DNA from: Yimella lutea
Lineage (GTDB): Bacteria > Actinomycetota > Actinomycetes > Actinomycetales > Dermatophilaceae
DNA: 64,000 nucleotides
Assembly (NCBI RefSeq): GCF_006715095.1
Contig: NZ_VFMO01000001.1
Coordinates: 1,612,001 to 1,676,000 of the forward strand
Direction of reading: 5' to 3'
Of this stretch, positions 1 through 9,414 are shown piece after piece; the first letter of the stretch is position 1; each line of letters starts with the position of its first letter. A program made the translations under genes and the position numbers. Below the pieces are notes generated by a model. That model worked only from the letters and a program-made list of their open reading frames with translations, was not told the DNA's origin and ran no database searches.

Positions 1-575
1 GTCGAGGTGACATACGAGCGGCCGGCGACGGCGTACACGGTGTCGCGGTGCCATTCGCGCCCGAGCACCTTGCCGAGCGGGGAGCGCACACCGTCTGCGA
101 CGACCAGCCGCTCGCACTCGATCTCGAAGGTGCCCTCGGCGCCGCGGAAGGTGACGGCGCGGACTCGTCCGCCGTCCAGTCGAGCGTCGATCGCCCGCGC
201 ACCCTCGACCCCGACCGCGCCTGCCTTCAGGGCGGTGGTGCGCAGGTGGTCGTCCAACTCGGTACGCGGAACGGCCGATCCGCGGTCGGGCAGACCTTCG
301 ACCTGCGGCCAAGGCAGTTCGAGCCGCTGCCCGAACCCGTGTGCCCGCAGACCCTGGTTGACGGTGTGCGCGAAAACCCAGTCGGTGAGTCCGAGACGGT
401 GGAGTTCACCGATCGCGCGAGGGGTGAGTCCGTCGCCGCAGGTCTTGTCGCGGGGGAAGACCGCCGCGTCGGCGAGGACGACGTCCAGGCCGTAACGGGC
501 GGCCCAGGTGGCCGCAGCCGAACCGGCGGGGCCGGCCCCGACGACGAGGACATCAGTGTGTGTCGCAGCGGGCAT
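1..575 (-). CDS. Geranylgeranyl reductase-family FAD-dependent oxidoreductase, 3' end outside window
   Basis: Reading leftward from ATG at 573-575 the protein begins MPAATHTDVLVVGAGPAGSA, a Rossmann FAD-binding motif (GAGPAG at residues 13-18), followed by FPRDKTCGDGLTPRAI at about residues 40-55. The CGDGLTPR element is typical of the geranylgeranyl reductase family, which in actinobacteria includes the menaquinone reductase MenJ. About 191 residues are present; a full member is about 400, so the C-terminal half lies beyond the left edge. It would reduce prenyl double bonds of menaquinone or a related lipid at the membrane; the substrate is inferred from family only. It is divergent from leuS, with about 100 bp to the leuS leader peptide. 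Confidence 0.8.
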   Translation of the reverse strand, partial: MPAATHTDVLVVGAGPAGSAAATWAARYGLDVVLADAAVFPRDKTCGDGLTPRAIGELHRLGLTDWVFAHTVNQGLRAHGFGQRLELPWPQVEGLPDRGSAVPRTELDDHLRTTALKAGAVGVEGARAIDARLDGGRVRAVTFRGAEGTFEIECERLVVADGVRSPLGKVLGREWHRDTVYAVAGRSYVTS

Positions 576-678
576 GGCAGCGATTCTCTCAGGGTCGTCG
601 CGCGGTGCCAATTCGGCGTCGAACCGGCAGTGCCTGCTCCCGGGGCGGCAGGTCTCGCAGCTGCGATATTCTCTGCTC

Positions 679-714
679 ATGCATCGCCTGCTTCTGCTTC
701 GAACGCCGCGCTGA
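679..714 (+). CDS. Putative leuS leader peptide (MHRLLLLRTPR)
   Basis: An 11-codon ORF upstream of leuS reads M-H-R-L-L-L-L-R-T-P-R-stop, with four consecutive Leu codons (CTG CTT CTG CTT). It is followed at once by a 10-bp perfect hairpin and then a terminator-like hairpin, the layout of ribosome-mediated attenuation. Leader peptides before leuS have been predicted in some Streptomyces, so the mechanism has precedent in the phylum. No clear Shine-Dalgarno is seen. A TATTCT hexamer at 667-672 could be a -10 element that would place the transcript start close to this ATG (a leaderless leader). The peptide itself is probably only a sensor of charged Leu-tRNA. Confidence 0.65.
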   Translation: MHRLLLLRTPR

Positions 715-770
715 ACAGACCGGACCTCAGCGCGGCCGCCCCTTGCCTGATGAGCGAGGGGCTTCTTGTT
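705..770 (+). promoter_or_regulatory. Transcription attenuator of leuS
   Basis: Two hairpins lie between the leader peptide and leuS. The first pairs GCCGCGCTGA (705-714, covering the leader stop codon) with TCAGCGCGGC (727-736), a perfect 10-bp stem. The second pairs GCCCCTTGC (738-746) with GCGAGGGGC (754-762), 9 bp with one G-U pair and loop CTGATGA, followed by TTCTTGTT, so it resembles an intrinsic terminator. A ribosome stalled on the Leu codons should block the first stem, free 727-736 and change folding of the terminator. I did not find a fully convincing antiterminator partner by eye. Confidence 0.6.
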
Positions 771-837
771 GGCACGGTTCGGTGCCGCAGAACGCGACAC
801 GGCAGACAACGAGCAGACGAAACGACGTGAGGGCACC

Positions 838-3708
838 ATGAGCGACAGCAATCAGAGCGACACCCCGAAGTTCCGGTACACCGCGCAGACCGCCGGCGAG
901 ATCGAACGCCGCTGGCAGGACCGGTGGGAGGAGCAGGGCACCTTCCAGGCGCCTAACCCGAGCGGCCCGTGGGCCGACCCGTCCGCCGACGGCAAGCAGA
1001 AGTACTTCCTGCAGGACATGTTCCCCTACCCCAGCGGCGCGGGCCTGCACGTCGGCCACCCGCTGGGCTTCATCGCGACCGACGTCTTCGCGCGCTACCA
1101 GCGCATGACCGGCAAGAACGTGCTGTACACGATGGGCTTCGACGCCTTCGGCCTGCCGGCCGAGCAGTACGCGGTGCAGACCGGCCAGCACCCGCGCAAG
1201 ACCACCGAGGACAACATCGTCACCTACCGCCGACAGCTGCGGCAGCTGGGGTTGTCGCACGATCTGCGCCGCTCGTTCGCGACGATCGATCCCGAGTACT
1301 ACAAGTGGACGCAGTGGATCTTCCTGCGCATCTACAACTCCTGGCACGACGAGCGCGCGGGCAAGGCCCGACCGATCGAGGACCTGGTCTCGGCCTACGA
1401 AAGCGGTGAAATCGCCACCCCGACCGGTGCGGCCTGGGCCGACCTGTCGGACACCGAGCGCATCGCAGCCGTCGACGCACGCCGTCTGGCGTACAAGAAG
1501 GAGGTGCCGGTCAACTGGGCGCCCGGTCTGGGCACCGTCGTCGCCAACGAGGAGGTCACCAACGAGGGCCTGACCGAACGCGGCGACATGCCGGTCTTCC
1601 GGCGCAGCCTGTCGCAATGGATGATGCGCATCACGGCGTACGCCGACCGCCTGATCGACGACCTGGACCGGCTGGACTGGCCCGAGTCGATCAAGGCCAT
1701 GCAGCGCAACTGGATCGGGCGCTCGCAGGGTGCGGCCCTGCGCTTCCCGGTCAACGCCATCGACGCGTCCATCGAAGTGTTCACCACGCGTCCGGACACC
1801 ATCTTCGGCGCCACCTTCATGGTGCTGGCCCCCGAACACCCGTTGGTCGACGCGATGACCCCGACGACGTGGCCCGAGGGCACCAAGCAGGCCTGGACCG
1901 GCGGCCACGGCGATCCGCGCACCGCGGTCGCCGACTACCGGCTGGCCGCCTCGCGCAAGAGCGAGGTCGAGCGGCAGGCCGACGAGAAGACCAAGACCGG
2001 AGTGTTCACCGGCACGTTCGCGACCAACCCGGTGACCGGGCGGCCGGTGCCGGTGTTCATCGCCGACTACGTGCTGATGGGTTATGGCACCGGCGCGATC
2101 ATGGCCGTGCCCGGTCAGGACGAGCGCGACTGGGCTTACGCGTCCGCGTTCGACCTGCCGATCGTGCGTACCGTGCAGCCGTCCGACGGTCATCCCGACG
2201 ACCAGCCTTTCACCGGGGACGGCGCGGCGATCAACTCTGCCAACGAGCGAATCTCCTTGGACGGCTTGGGAGTAGCCGACGCCAAAGCGAAGATCATCCA
2301 GTTCGTCGAAGCCGAGGGCATCGGCAACGGCACGATCAACTACAAGCTGCGCGACTGGCTGTTCAGCCGGCAGCGCTACTGGGGCGAGCCCTTCCCGATC
2401 GTGTACGACGAGTCCGGTGCGGCGCACTCGGTGCCGGAGTCGATGCTGCCGGTGCAGTTGCCCGAGGTCGCCGACTACTCGCCCAAGACCTACGAACCGG
2501 ACGACAAGGACTCCATGCCCGAGTCGCCGCTGTCGCGCGCGGCTGAGTGGGTCAACGTCGAGCTGGACCTGGGTGACGGACCGAAGACCTACCGCCGCGA
2601 AACCGACACGATGCCCAACTGGGCCGGATCCTGTTGGTACGAAATGCGATACACCGACCCGGAGAACACCGAGCGCTTCGTCGACCGCGAGTGCGAGGAG
2701 TACTGGATGGGTCCCGGGCGCGGCGCGGGCGAGGGCAGGCCGAACGACACCGGTGGCGTCGACCTGTACGTCGGTGGCGTCGAACACGCGGTGCTGCACC
2801 TGCTGTACGCCCGCTTCTGGCACAAGGTTTTGTTCGACCTGGGCGAGATCACGTCCGAGGAACCGTTCCGCCGTCTGTTCAACCAGGGCTACGTGCAGGC
2901 GTACGCGTTCCGCGACCACCGCGGCCAGCCGGTCCCAGCAGCCGAGGTGCAGGAGACGACCGACGCCGACGGCACGACCTACACCTGGAACGGACAGGTC
3001 GTCACCCGCGAGTACGGGAAGATGGGCAAGTCGCTGAAGAACGTCGTCACGCCCGACGAGATGTGCGACCAGTACGGCGCCGACACCTTCCGCATCTATG
3101 AGATGTCGATGGGTCCGCTGGACCAGTCGCGTCCGTGGGAGACGCGTGCGGTCGTCGGGGCGCAGCGCTTCCTGCAGCGGCTGTGGCGCAATGTCGTCGA
3201 CGAGGAGACCGGGCAGGTGCGGGTCGTCGACGGTGAACCGGACGAGGCGACGAAACGCTTGCTGCACAAGACGATCGACGGCGTCGGCCGCGACTACTCG
3301 CAGCTGAGCTACAACACTGCGGTCGCCAAGCTGATCGAACTGAACAACGCACTGACCAAGCTGGACGACGTGCCGCGTGCGGTGGTCGAGTCGCTGGTGC
3401 AGATGGTTTCACCGATGGCCCCGCACATCGCCGAGGAACTGTGGCAGCGCCTGGGCCATACCTCGACGATCACGTTCGAGCCGTTCCCGCAGGCCGACCC
3501 GGCGTTGCTGGTCGACGACACCGTCACCTGTGTCGTGCAGGTGCTGGGCAAGGTCCGCGACCGGCTGGAGGTCGCGGCCGATGTCAGTGACGCCGACCTC
3601 GAAGCGGCCGCGCTGGCGAGCGACCGTGTACGAGCGGCCATGGGGGACAAGCAGGTTCGCAAGGTCATCGTGCGGGCCCCGAAGCTGGTCAACGTCGTCG
3701 TCGGATGA
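838..3708 (+). CDS. leuS: Leucyl-tRNA synthetase
   Basis: Class I aminoacyl-tRNA synthetase that charges tRNA-Leu in the cytoplasm. The 956-residue protein carries the HIGH signature as HVGH (about 71-74, after PYPSGAG), a large CP1 editing domain with TTRPDT at about 316-321 and GQDERD at about 427-432, and the KMSKS loop as KMGKS at 728-732. A C-terminal anticodon-binding domain follows. The ATG at 838 was chosen over upstream in-frame codons because it is preceded by GTGAGGG and because the upstream region holds the attenuator, whose terminator would otherwise be inside the coding sequence. Expression is probably controlled by leucine supply through the leader peptide. Confidence 0.96.
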   Translation: MSDSNQSDTPKFRYTAQTAGEIERRWQDRWEEQGTFQAPNPSGPWADPSADGKQKYFLQDMFPYPSGAGLHVGHPLGFIATDVFARYQRMTGKNVLYTMGFDAFGLPAEQYAVQTGQHPRKTTEDNIVTYRRQLRQLGLSHDLRRSFATIDPEYYKWTQWIFLRIYNSWHDERAGKARPIEDLVSAYESGEIATPTGAAWADLSDTERIAAVDARRLAYKKEVPVNWAPGLGTVVANEEVTNEGLTERGDMPVFRRSLSQWMMRITAYADRLIDDLDRLDWPESIKAMQRNWIGRSQGAALRFPVNAIDASIEVFTTRPDTIFGATFMVLAPEHPLVDAMTPTTWPEGTKQAWTGGHGDPRTAVADYRLAASRKSEVERQADEKTKTGVFTGTFATNPVTGRPVPVFIADYVLMGYGTGAIMAVPGQDERDWAYASAFDLPIVRTVQPSDGHPDDQPFTGDGAAINSANERISLDGLGVADAKAKIIQFVEAEGIGNGTINYKLRDWLFSRQRYWGEPFPIVYDESGAAHSVPESMLPVQLPEVADYSPKTYEPDDKDSMPESPLSRAAEWVNVELDLGDGPKTYRRETDTMPNWAGSCWYEMRYTDPENTERFVDRECEEYWMGPGRGAGEGRPNDTGGVDLYVGGVEHAVLHLLYARFWHKVLFDLGEITSEEPFRRLFNQGYVQAYAFRDHRGQPVPAAEVQETTDADGTTYTWNGQVVTREYGKMGKSLKNVVTPDEMCDQYGADTFRIYEMSMGPLDQSRPWETRAVVGAQRFLQRLWRNVVDEETGQVRVVDGEPDEATKRLLHKTIDGVGRDYSQLSYNTAVAKLIELNNALTKLDDVPRAVVESLVQMVSPMAPHIAEELWQRLGHTSTITFEPFPQADPALLVDDTVTCVVQVLGKVRDRLEVAADVSDADLEAAALASDRVRAAMGDKQVRKVIVRAPKLVNVVVG

Positions 3709-3742
3709 TGAACGAGCGTCGGCGGGTAGGGGAGGAGATGCG

Positions 3743-4612
3743 ATGACGATCGCGGTCGTGACCGACTCCTCCGCCTACCTGCCCACGCATGTCGCGGTGC
3801 GCGGACGCGTGTTCGTGGTGCCGCTGCACGTCGCGGTCGACGGTGTCTCACACGACGAAGGCGTCGACGTGAGCGCATCCGACGTCGCAGCAGCGCTGCG
3901 CGAGCACCGTCCGGTCTCTACCTCAAGGCCGTCGCCGGGTGCGTTCCTGGAGGTCTACGAGGACCTCATCGCGCGCGGTGTCGACCAGATCGTCTCGATC
4001 CACCTGTCACGACAGATGTCGGCCACCCTCGCGTCGGCCGAGATCGCCGCGGCGTCCTGCGATGCCGACGTCCGTGTGATCGACAGCGAATCCATCGGAA
4101 TGGCAATGGGATTCGCAGTCCTTGCCGCAGCGGGTGCAGTCGACGACGGCGCGACGGTGGACGAGGTAGAACGCATCGCCCGCGACGTCGCGGCGACGTC
4201 GCACACCTACTTCTACGTCGACACGCTGGAATACCTGCGGCGCGGCGGACGCATCGGGCGGGCCCCCTCGCTGGTGGGGTCGGCCCTGTCCATCAAACCG
4301 CTGCTGACCCTCACCGACGGCTACATCGAGCCCCTCGAGCGGGTACGCACCACTTCCAAGGCGTTGGCACGGTTGAAGAGCCTCGCCCGGCAGGCTGCGG
4401 TCGAACTCGATTCCGGAGACGGAGTCGACGTCGCTGTGCACCACCTGGATGCGCTCGAACGAGCCGAGCAGCTTGCCGAAGATCTTGCGGAAGCGGTGCC
4501 GGACGCCCGTCGAGTGTTGCTGGTCGAACTCGGTGCCGCCGTCGGTGCGCACGTGGGCCCGGGCACGATCGCGGTGGCGGTGGCTCCGCGCTGTCGCGCT
4601 CCGGGCGCCTGA
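3743..4612 (+). CDS. DegV family fatty acid-binding protein
   Basis: 289-residue DegV-family protein; members bind a fatty acid in the cleft between two domains and the Firmicute homologues feed fatty acids to the FakA kinase. The N-terminus shows VTDSSAYLP (about 6-14), followed by TSRPSPGAFLEVYE, the family TSxPSP motif, and IHLSRQMSAT. The start ATG follows GGGGAGGAGATGCG. It lies 34 nt after leuS and runs into comEA after a gap of about 90 nt, the same order often seen in actinobacteria. No fatty-acid kinase partner is visible in the window. Confidence 0.9.
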   Translation: MTIAVVTDSSAYLPTHVAVRGRVFVVPLHVAVDGVSHDEGVDVSASDVAAALREHRPVSTSRPSPGAFLEVYEDLIARGVDQIVSIHLSRQMSATLASAEIAAASCDADVRVIDSESIGMAMGFAVLAAAGAVDDGATVDEVERIARDVAATSHTYFYVDTLEYLRRGGRIGRAPSLVGSALSIKPLLTLTDGYIEPLERVRTTSKALARLKSLARQAAVELDSGDGVDVAVHHLDALERAEQLAEDLAEAVPDARRVLLVELGAAVGAHVGPGTIAVAVAPRCRAPGA

Positions 4613-4703
4613 TCCTCCACAGCCCTTCTGCTGCGGCGCAGTTCTCCACAGGCTGAGCATCGGCCGGCGACGTGTTCTGCGAACCCGACCTAACGTGCCT
4701 CGC

Positions 4704-5750
4704 ATGTCACGCAACCAGCCACCCGATCGACTCGCCGCGATCCTCGCCGAACTCGACGAAGGTCGGCGGACGCCGTGGCTGCCGGACGAGGACGATCTGA
4801 TCGACCGTCGTCCGCTGTGGCCGGCGCTGCCCGGCCGTCGTCGACGTGCTGCGGCGACACACATTCCGGACCGCCGGGGCCCGGGAACCGATGGCGATCT
4901 CGACGACTTCGACACTTCGGGGATGGAGGGCGAGACGGTCGAGGACGAGCCGCGTAGCCGGGCCGATCGGCGTCATCAAGGTGTCGGAGGCGGGAACCGG
5001 CGCGACAGCGAACGGGTCAGTCCCCACACCCCCTTGTTCCGAACACCGTTGCCCGACACCGAGGTCGACACACATCCCGGTCGCGCCGCTCTGATCGGAG
5101 CCCTCGTGGTCCTGTTGGTGGCGGGGGTCGTGTTCGGCGTACGGGTGTTCTCGGCCCGGAGCGCGGCCGAGCCCGTGCCACTCGCGCCCGCCGCCTCAAC
5201 AGCTGTGACCTCGACCGGCTCGGCCACTGCTACCGCACCGGGTGGGAGGGGAGGTCAAGCACCGTACGCCACCTCGGCCGCCGCAGCTTCGCCGACGAGC
5301 CTCCTGGTTCACGTGGTCGGTCAGGTGCAGCGTCCAGGCGTGGTACGGCTCACATCAGGGTCCCGGGTCGAGGACGCCATCCGTGCGGCCGGTGGTGCGG
5401 GGCGAAGCGCAGACCTGTCTGCGGTCAACCTTGCCCGCCTGGTCACCGACGGAGAACAGGTGCAGGTGCCCAGGCCGGGGGAGAGCCCGATGCCTGCGCC
5501 GGCGCCGGCCGCGCAGTCAGGCGAGGGCACAGTGTCGACGAAAGCCGGCGTACCCGCCGGACCGATCCCCCTGAACACCGCCACCGTGGCGGACCTGGAC
5601 GCACTTCCGGGGGTCGGCCCGGTGCTGGCAGCGCGGATCATCGAGTGGCGTACCACGAACGGCAGGTTCAGCAGCGTCGACGAACTCGGTGAGGTGAGCG
5701 GTATCGGCGACAAGCTGCTGGAGCGGCTGCGCCCGCTGGTCACCGTGTGA
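4704..5750 (+). CDS. comEA: ComEA-like competence DNA-binding protein
   Basis: 348 residues. A charged cytoplasmic N-terminal stretch of about 125 residues precedes one membrane segment (about 130-152). After a low-complexity linker comes an SLBB-type domain (LLVHVVGQVQRPGVVRL, about 200-260) and a C-terminal pair of helix-hairpin-helix motifs (PLNTATVADLDALPGVGP, about 288-348). Known ComEA proteins bind double-stranded DNA outside the membrane and pass it to the ComEC channel. It ends 4 nt before comEC, so the two are almost certainly co-transcribed. The start follows CGTGCCTCGC with no strong ribosome site, so a slightly different start is possible. Whether the strain is naturally competent cannot be told from sequence. 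Confidence 0.88.
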   Translation: MSRNQPPDRLAAILAELDEGRRTPWLPDEDDLIDRRPLWPALPGRRRRAAATHIPDRRGPGTDGDLDDFDTSGMEGETVEDEPRSRADRRHQGVGGGNRRDSERVSPHTPLFRTPLPDTEVDTHPGRAALIGALVVLLVAGVVFGVRVFSARSAAEPVPLAPAASTAVTSTGSATATAPGGRGGQAPYATSAAAASPTSLLVHVVGQVQRPGVVRLTSGSRVEDAIRAAGGAGRSADLSAVNLARLVTDGEQVQVPRPGESPMPAPAPAAQSGEGTVSTKAGVPAGPIPLNTATVADLDALPGVGPVLAARIIEWRTTNGRFSSVDELGEVSGIGDKLLERLRPLVTV

Positions 5751-5754
5751 CCCG

Positions 5755-8097
5755 ATGGAGCAGACGCACCGTGCCCTCGACCTCCGTCTGCTCCTGCCGG
5801 CACTGATCGCCTGGGGCGTCGCTGCCGCACTCCTCGGTGTCGCCACTTCGCTGGTGATCGCCGTTCTCGTCGGGTGTCTCGTCACCGGAATCGGCTGCTG
5901 CGTATGGGGCAGACCAACCCTACGAATGATCGGGTTCTGCGCTCTGGCAACGACCTTCATCCTCACCGCCGTCCTCGGGCATCGCGCTGTCGCACAAGCC
6001 GGCTTGGTACCGACGCTTGCTGAGCGTGGCGCCTCCGTCCGTCTCGAGGCGAGGGTGGTCTCCGATCCGGCACCGGTCCGGTCCCGCTTCGGCGCAGAGC
6101 AGGTCTGGCGCGTTCGCCTGCAGGCCACGCGGATCTCCGGACGCGGCGAGGTGGCCGTTGCACGAACGCCGATTCTCGCGTTCGGCGGGCAGGACGTGGG
6201 CCGGCTGCGCTGGCACGACACCGTCGTCGCCGCGGGACGCCTCCAACCCGCCGAGACGGGTGCCGACGTACGAGCGATCCTTCGCATTCGTCAGGTGCAG
6301 CGCACCCACCCGGCAGGACGGATCGAAGAGACCGTCGAACACCTACGAACCGGTCTGCGCGACAGCACCGAGGGCTTGCCGACCGACCCCGCCGGGCTGG
6401 TGCCGGCACTGGTCATCGGTGACACCAGCCGCATGCCGCAGGAACTGAAGGACGACATGCAGGCCACCGGAATGACCCACCTCAACGCGGTCTCCGGCAG
6501 CAACGTCACCGTCGTCCTGCTGTGCGTGCAAGGACTGGCCGGCTACCTGCGGATTCCGCGGCGATGGCGCCTGCCGTTCGCGCTCCTCGGCCTCGCCCTG
6601 TTCGTGATGCTCTGTCGACCCGAACCGTCGGTCGTGCGGGCCTCGGCGATGGGAGTGGTCGGGCTGCTGGCGCTGCGCGGCGGGTCGCGGCGCGCAGGAG
6701 CCCCGGCACTGGCCGCAGCGATACTGGTGCTGCTCGCGATCGACCCGCACCTGGCTCGCTCCTTCGGGTTCATCCTGTCCAGTTTCGCCACCCTCGGGCT
6801 GTTGCTGTTCGCCCGGCGGTGGGCGGATGCCATCGCCCGATATCTCCCGAGACGGTGTGCACCACTCGCGGAAGCCATCTGCGTTCCTCTGGCAGCTCAA
6901 GTCTTCTGCGCACCGCTCACCCTGCTGCTCCAGCCCGGCGTCAGCCTGGTCGGAGTGCCCGCGAACGTCCTGGCCGCACCGTTGGTACCGATCGCGACGG
7001 TCGCCGGAGTGCTGGTCGTCTGCAGCGCACCGGTGTTGCCGCCGCTCGCCCAGTTGCTCGCCTGGGTGGCCGGTCTCCCGGCCTGGGGAATCGCCACGAT
7101 CGCGCACCTCGGGGCCGACCTGCCCTATGGAACGCTGCCCTGGCCCGGAGGCTGGGTCGGGCTCGCCCTGCTGGTCCTCGTCATCGCGCTGGTGCTGACC
7201 ACCGGGCACTGGTGGGCGCACCAGGCCGCGGCCCGACCGTGGCACGGCGCCGCTGCCGCGGTCATCGCGCTGGCCCTCGTCGTTCCGGTGCCCGCCGCAC
7301 CTCCGTCGCGAGGGTGGACCGTCGCCATGTGTGACGTGGGGCAAGGAGACGCGACGATCGTCCGATCACCCCAGGGCGGAGTGTTGCTGATCGATACCGG
7401 TCCCGAACCCGACACCGTCGACAGTTGCCTGAGCCGCCTCGGCGTCGAACGGATCGACGCCGTCGTGCTCACCCATTTCCACGCCGACCACGTCGATGGG
7501 CTTGCCGGGGTACTGCGCAGCGGCCGCACGGTGCGAGAGCTTGTCGCGACCTTCGTCGAGGGTGAGGACGACGCCGGCCCGCACGAGGAGGCATCACGCC
7601 GTGAACCGACGCTGGCTCTCGCCGCACGCGCACGCGTACCGGTGCGGTTGGTGCGGCGCGGCGACAGCGTGGACGCACCTGGCATCACGGGGAAGGTGCT
7701 GTGGCCGGCCCGCACACTCGAGACCGGATCGGTGCAGAACAACGCGAGCGTGGTGCTCGCGGTCGTCGCCGGGGGCGTCCGGGCGTTGTTCACCGGCGAC
7801 ATCGAACGGGATGCCGGACGCGCCGTCCGACAGGAACTCCAGGCCGCGGGGGAGGGATCCTTCGACGTGCTCAAGGTGGCCCACCACGGTTCGGCCAACC
7901 AGGACGCAGATCTGATGGCGGTGGTGCGCCCGCGGGTCTGCCTGATCGGGGTCGGCGCAGACAACGACTACGGGCACCCGGCGCCGGCGACGTTACGACT
8001 GCTCGCCGGATGCACCGTGTTGCGCACCGATCAGGACGGCATGCTGTTCGTCCACCCGCATACGGACGGTGGCGTCTCGGTCAGCAGCTCCGGCTGA
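5755..8097 (+). CDS. comEC: ComEC/Rec2 competence channel
   Basis: 780-residue polytopic membrane protein. Hydrophobic helices occupy about residues 10-75, then an OB-like extracellular part, then the ComEC/Rec2 core of many helices (about 210-500, including LNAVSGSNVTVVLL). The C-terminal third is a metallo-beta-lactamase domain with HFHADHVDG at about 574-582 and VAHHGS nearer the end. ComEC forms the inner-membrane channel for single-stranded DNA, and the lactamase-like domain is thought to degrade the non-transforming strand. It pairs with comEA upstream. In many actinobacteria holA follows comEC; here the next gene is a convergent LysR regulator 19 nt away. Confidence 0.92.
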   Translation: MEQTHRALDLRLLLPALIAWGVAAALLGVATSLVIAVLVGCLVTGIGCCVWGRPTLRMIGFCALATTFILTAVLGHRAVAQAGLVPTLAERGASVRLEARVVSDPAPVRSRFGAEQVWRVRLQATRISGRGEVAVARTPILAFGGQDVGRLRWHDTVVAAGRLQPAETGADVRAILRIRQVQRTHPAGRIEETVEHLRTGLRDSTEGLPTDPAGLVPALVIGDTSRMPQELKDDMQATGMTHLNAVSGSNVTVVLLCVQGLAGYLRIPRRWRLPFALLGLALFVMLCRPEPSVVRASAMGVVGLLALRGGSRRAGAPALAAAILVLLAIDPHLARSFGFILSSFATLGLLLFARRWADAIARYLPRRCAPLAEAICVPLAAQVFCAPLTLLLQPGVSLVGVPANVLAAPLVPIATVAGVLVVCSAPVLPPLAQLLAWVAGLPAWGIATIAHLGADLPYGTLPWPGGWVGLALLVLVIALVLTTGHWWAHQAAARPWHGAAAAVIALALVVPVPAAPPSRGWTVAMCDVGQGDATIVRSPQGGVLLIDTGPEPDTVDSCLSRLGVERIDAVVLTHFHADHVDGLAGVLRSGRTVRELVATFVEGEDDAGPHEEASRREPTLALAARARVPVRLVRRGDSVDAPGITGKVLWPARTLETGSVQNNASVVLAVVAGGVRALFTGDIERDAGRAVRQELQAAGEGSFDVLKVAHHGSANQDADLMAVVRPRVCLIGVGADNDYGHPAPATLRLLAGCTVLRTDQDGMLFVHPHTDGGVSVSSSG

Positions 8098-8116
8098 CGG
8101 GCTACCGATTGCGTTG

Positions 8117-9052
8117 TCAGACAGGCTGTTTCGCCAGGTCGCCGACGCAGGAGGAGTCGCCGGCTGCTTCCACGAGGGCGTCGATCATCGCGGCGACCGC
8201 CGGTACGCGGGTCAGGTCGGGGGTCGTCACCGCGTACACGGTGCGGTGGGAGGGCGGGTCGATGGGCAGCACCTTGACCCGTGCGTTCGGTGCCGACCGC
8301 AGGATCAGATCGGGCACCAGGGCGACGCCCAGACCTTCGGCGACCAGACCGAGAACGGCCACGTAGTCCTCGGTCTCGAACGCGACGTCCGGGCGATACC
8401 CGGCGGCTGCTGCGAGCGAGAGCAGGTGTCCACGGCAACGCGGACAACCGGCGATCCACGGCGCTTCGGCGAGAGCCGCGAGGTCGACACTGTCCTGAGA
8501 AGCAAGTGGGTGGTCCAGCGGCAGGGCGATCCGAACGTGGTCGAGCAGAAGTTCCTTGACCTCGAAGTCGTCGAGGTGGTCGCTGCTGATCTCCAGCCCG
8601 TCATAGGTGAAGGCCACAGCGACGTCACACTCGCCGGCTCGCAGGGCCGCCAGCGACTCCGGTGGCTCACCCTCTGCGAAGCTCACCTGCACCTGCGGGA
8701 AACGCTTCTTCACCAGCGACAGTGCCTTCGGCACCAGCGTCGAGGACGAGGAGGGGAAGGCCATGAGTCGCACGCGTCCTGACTGGAGACCGGCGATCGC
8801 CGCGACCTCGGATTCGGCCGCGCTGATCGCGCCGAGGACCGCGCCGGCGTGGCGGGCCAGGACTTCACCGGCTTCGGTGAGTCGCACGTTGCGGCCCAGT
8901 CGTTCGACCAGGGGAGTGCCCAAGCGCTCTTCGAGGCGACGGACCATCTGGGAGATGGCGGGCTGGGAGTAACCGAGCGACGACGCCGCGGCGGTGAAAC
9001 TGCCCTCGTCAGCGATGGCACGAATCACCCGGAGGCCGGCAGCGTCGATCAT
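8117..9052 (-). CDS. LysR family transcriptional regulator
   Basis: 311-residue LysR-type regulator. The N-terminus (MIDAAGLRVIRAIADEGSFT) opens a winged helix-turn-helix at about 4-63 with the usual AAASSLGYSQPAISQMVRRLE recognition region. The rest (about 90-300) is a periplasmic-binding-like effector domain (RVRLMAFPSSSSTLVPKAL onward). A GTG six bases upstream of the chosen ATG is an alternative start. It is convergent with comEC and divergent from the sirtuin gene across about 360 bp with no other gene, so its regulated partner is unclear. No effector can be predicted. Confidence 0.88.
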   Translation of the reverse strand: MIDAAGLRVIRAIADEGSFTAAASSLGYSQPAISQMVRRLEERLGTPLVERLGRNVRLTEAGEVLARHAGAVLGAISAAESEVAAIAGLQSGRVRLMAFPSSSSTLVPKALSLVKKRFPQVQVSFAEGEPPESLAALRAGECDVAVAFTYDGLEISSDHLDDFEVKELLLDHVRIALPLDHPLASQDSVDLAALAEAPWIAGCPRCRGHLLSLAAAAGYRPDVAFETEDYVAVLGLVAEGLGVALVPDLILRSAPNARVKVLPIDPPSHRTVYAVTTPDLTRVPAVAAMIDALVEAAGDSSCVGDLAKQPV

Positions 9053-9414
9053 GCGCACCAGCCTACAAACCGTTCGACCGACCCGCCTGCTCAGCATGAA
9101 ATCGCAGCGCGAGCCGCAGATCCTCACCGGTCCAGTGCCGAGTGCATCATCCAGGCCACCGCCGCACCGCCTCCGGCGCGGCTGATCGGGGCGGTGGCCC
9201 CTGTGCGCCACCACCAGCAACAACGGCAGGATCAGGGGCGAAGGGGCCTCGGTCGTGTTCGCGCGTCCGGCCGTGGAGACAGCTGTCGCCCATCACCGCG
9301 AGCCAACCCAGCGTGACCCACCCCGATAGCGTACGAACCGATGTGCCCGCCGGCTCTCGATGAGCCGCGGCCTCGAACTCGGAACAGACCCGACCCATGG
9401 AGAACGAAGGTCCG
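9053..9414. other. Intergenic region, no supported gene
   Basis: About 360 bp separate the divergent LysR regulator and sirtuin genes. Reading frames here are short and have no recognisable family or good ribosome site. The stretch probably holds both promoters, but I could not pick a convincing -10/-35 pair or a LysR operator (T-N11-A palindrome). Confidence 0.5.

Noticed and set aside
715..837. T-box before leuS
   Set aside because: No specifier-loop layout or T-box sequence; the Leu-codon leader peptide explains the region better.
727..3267. 846-codon minus-strand frame opposite leuS
   Set aside because: Antisense shadow with no ribosome site or known domain.
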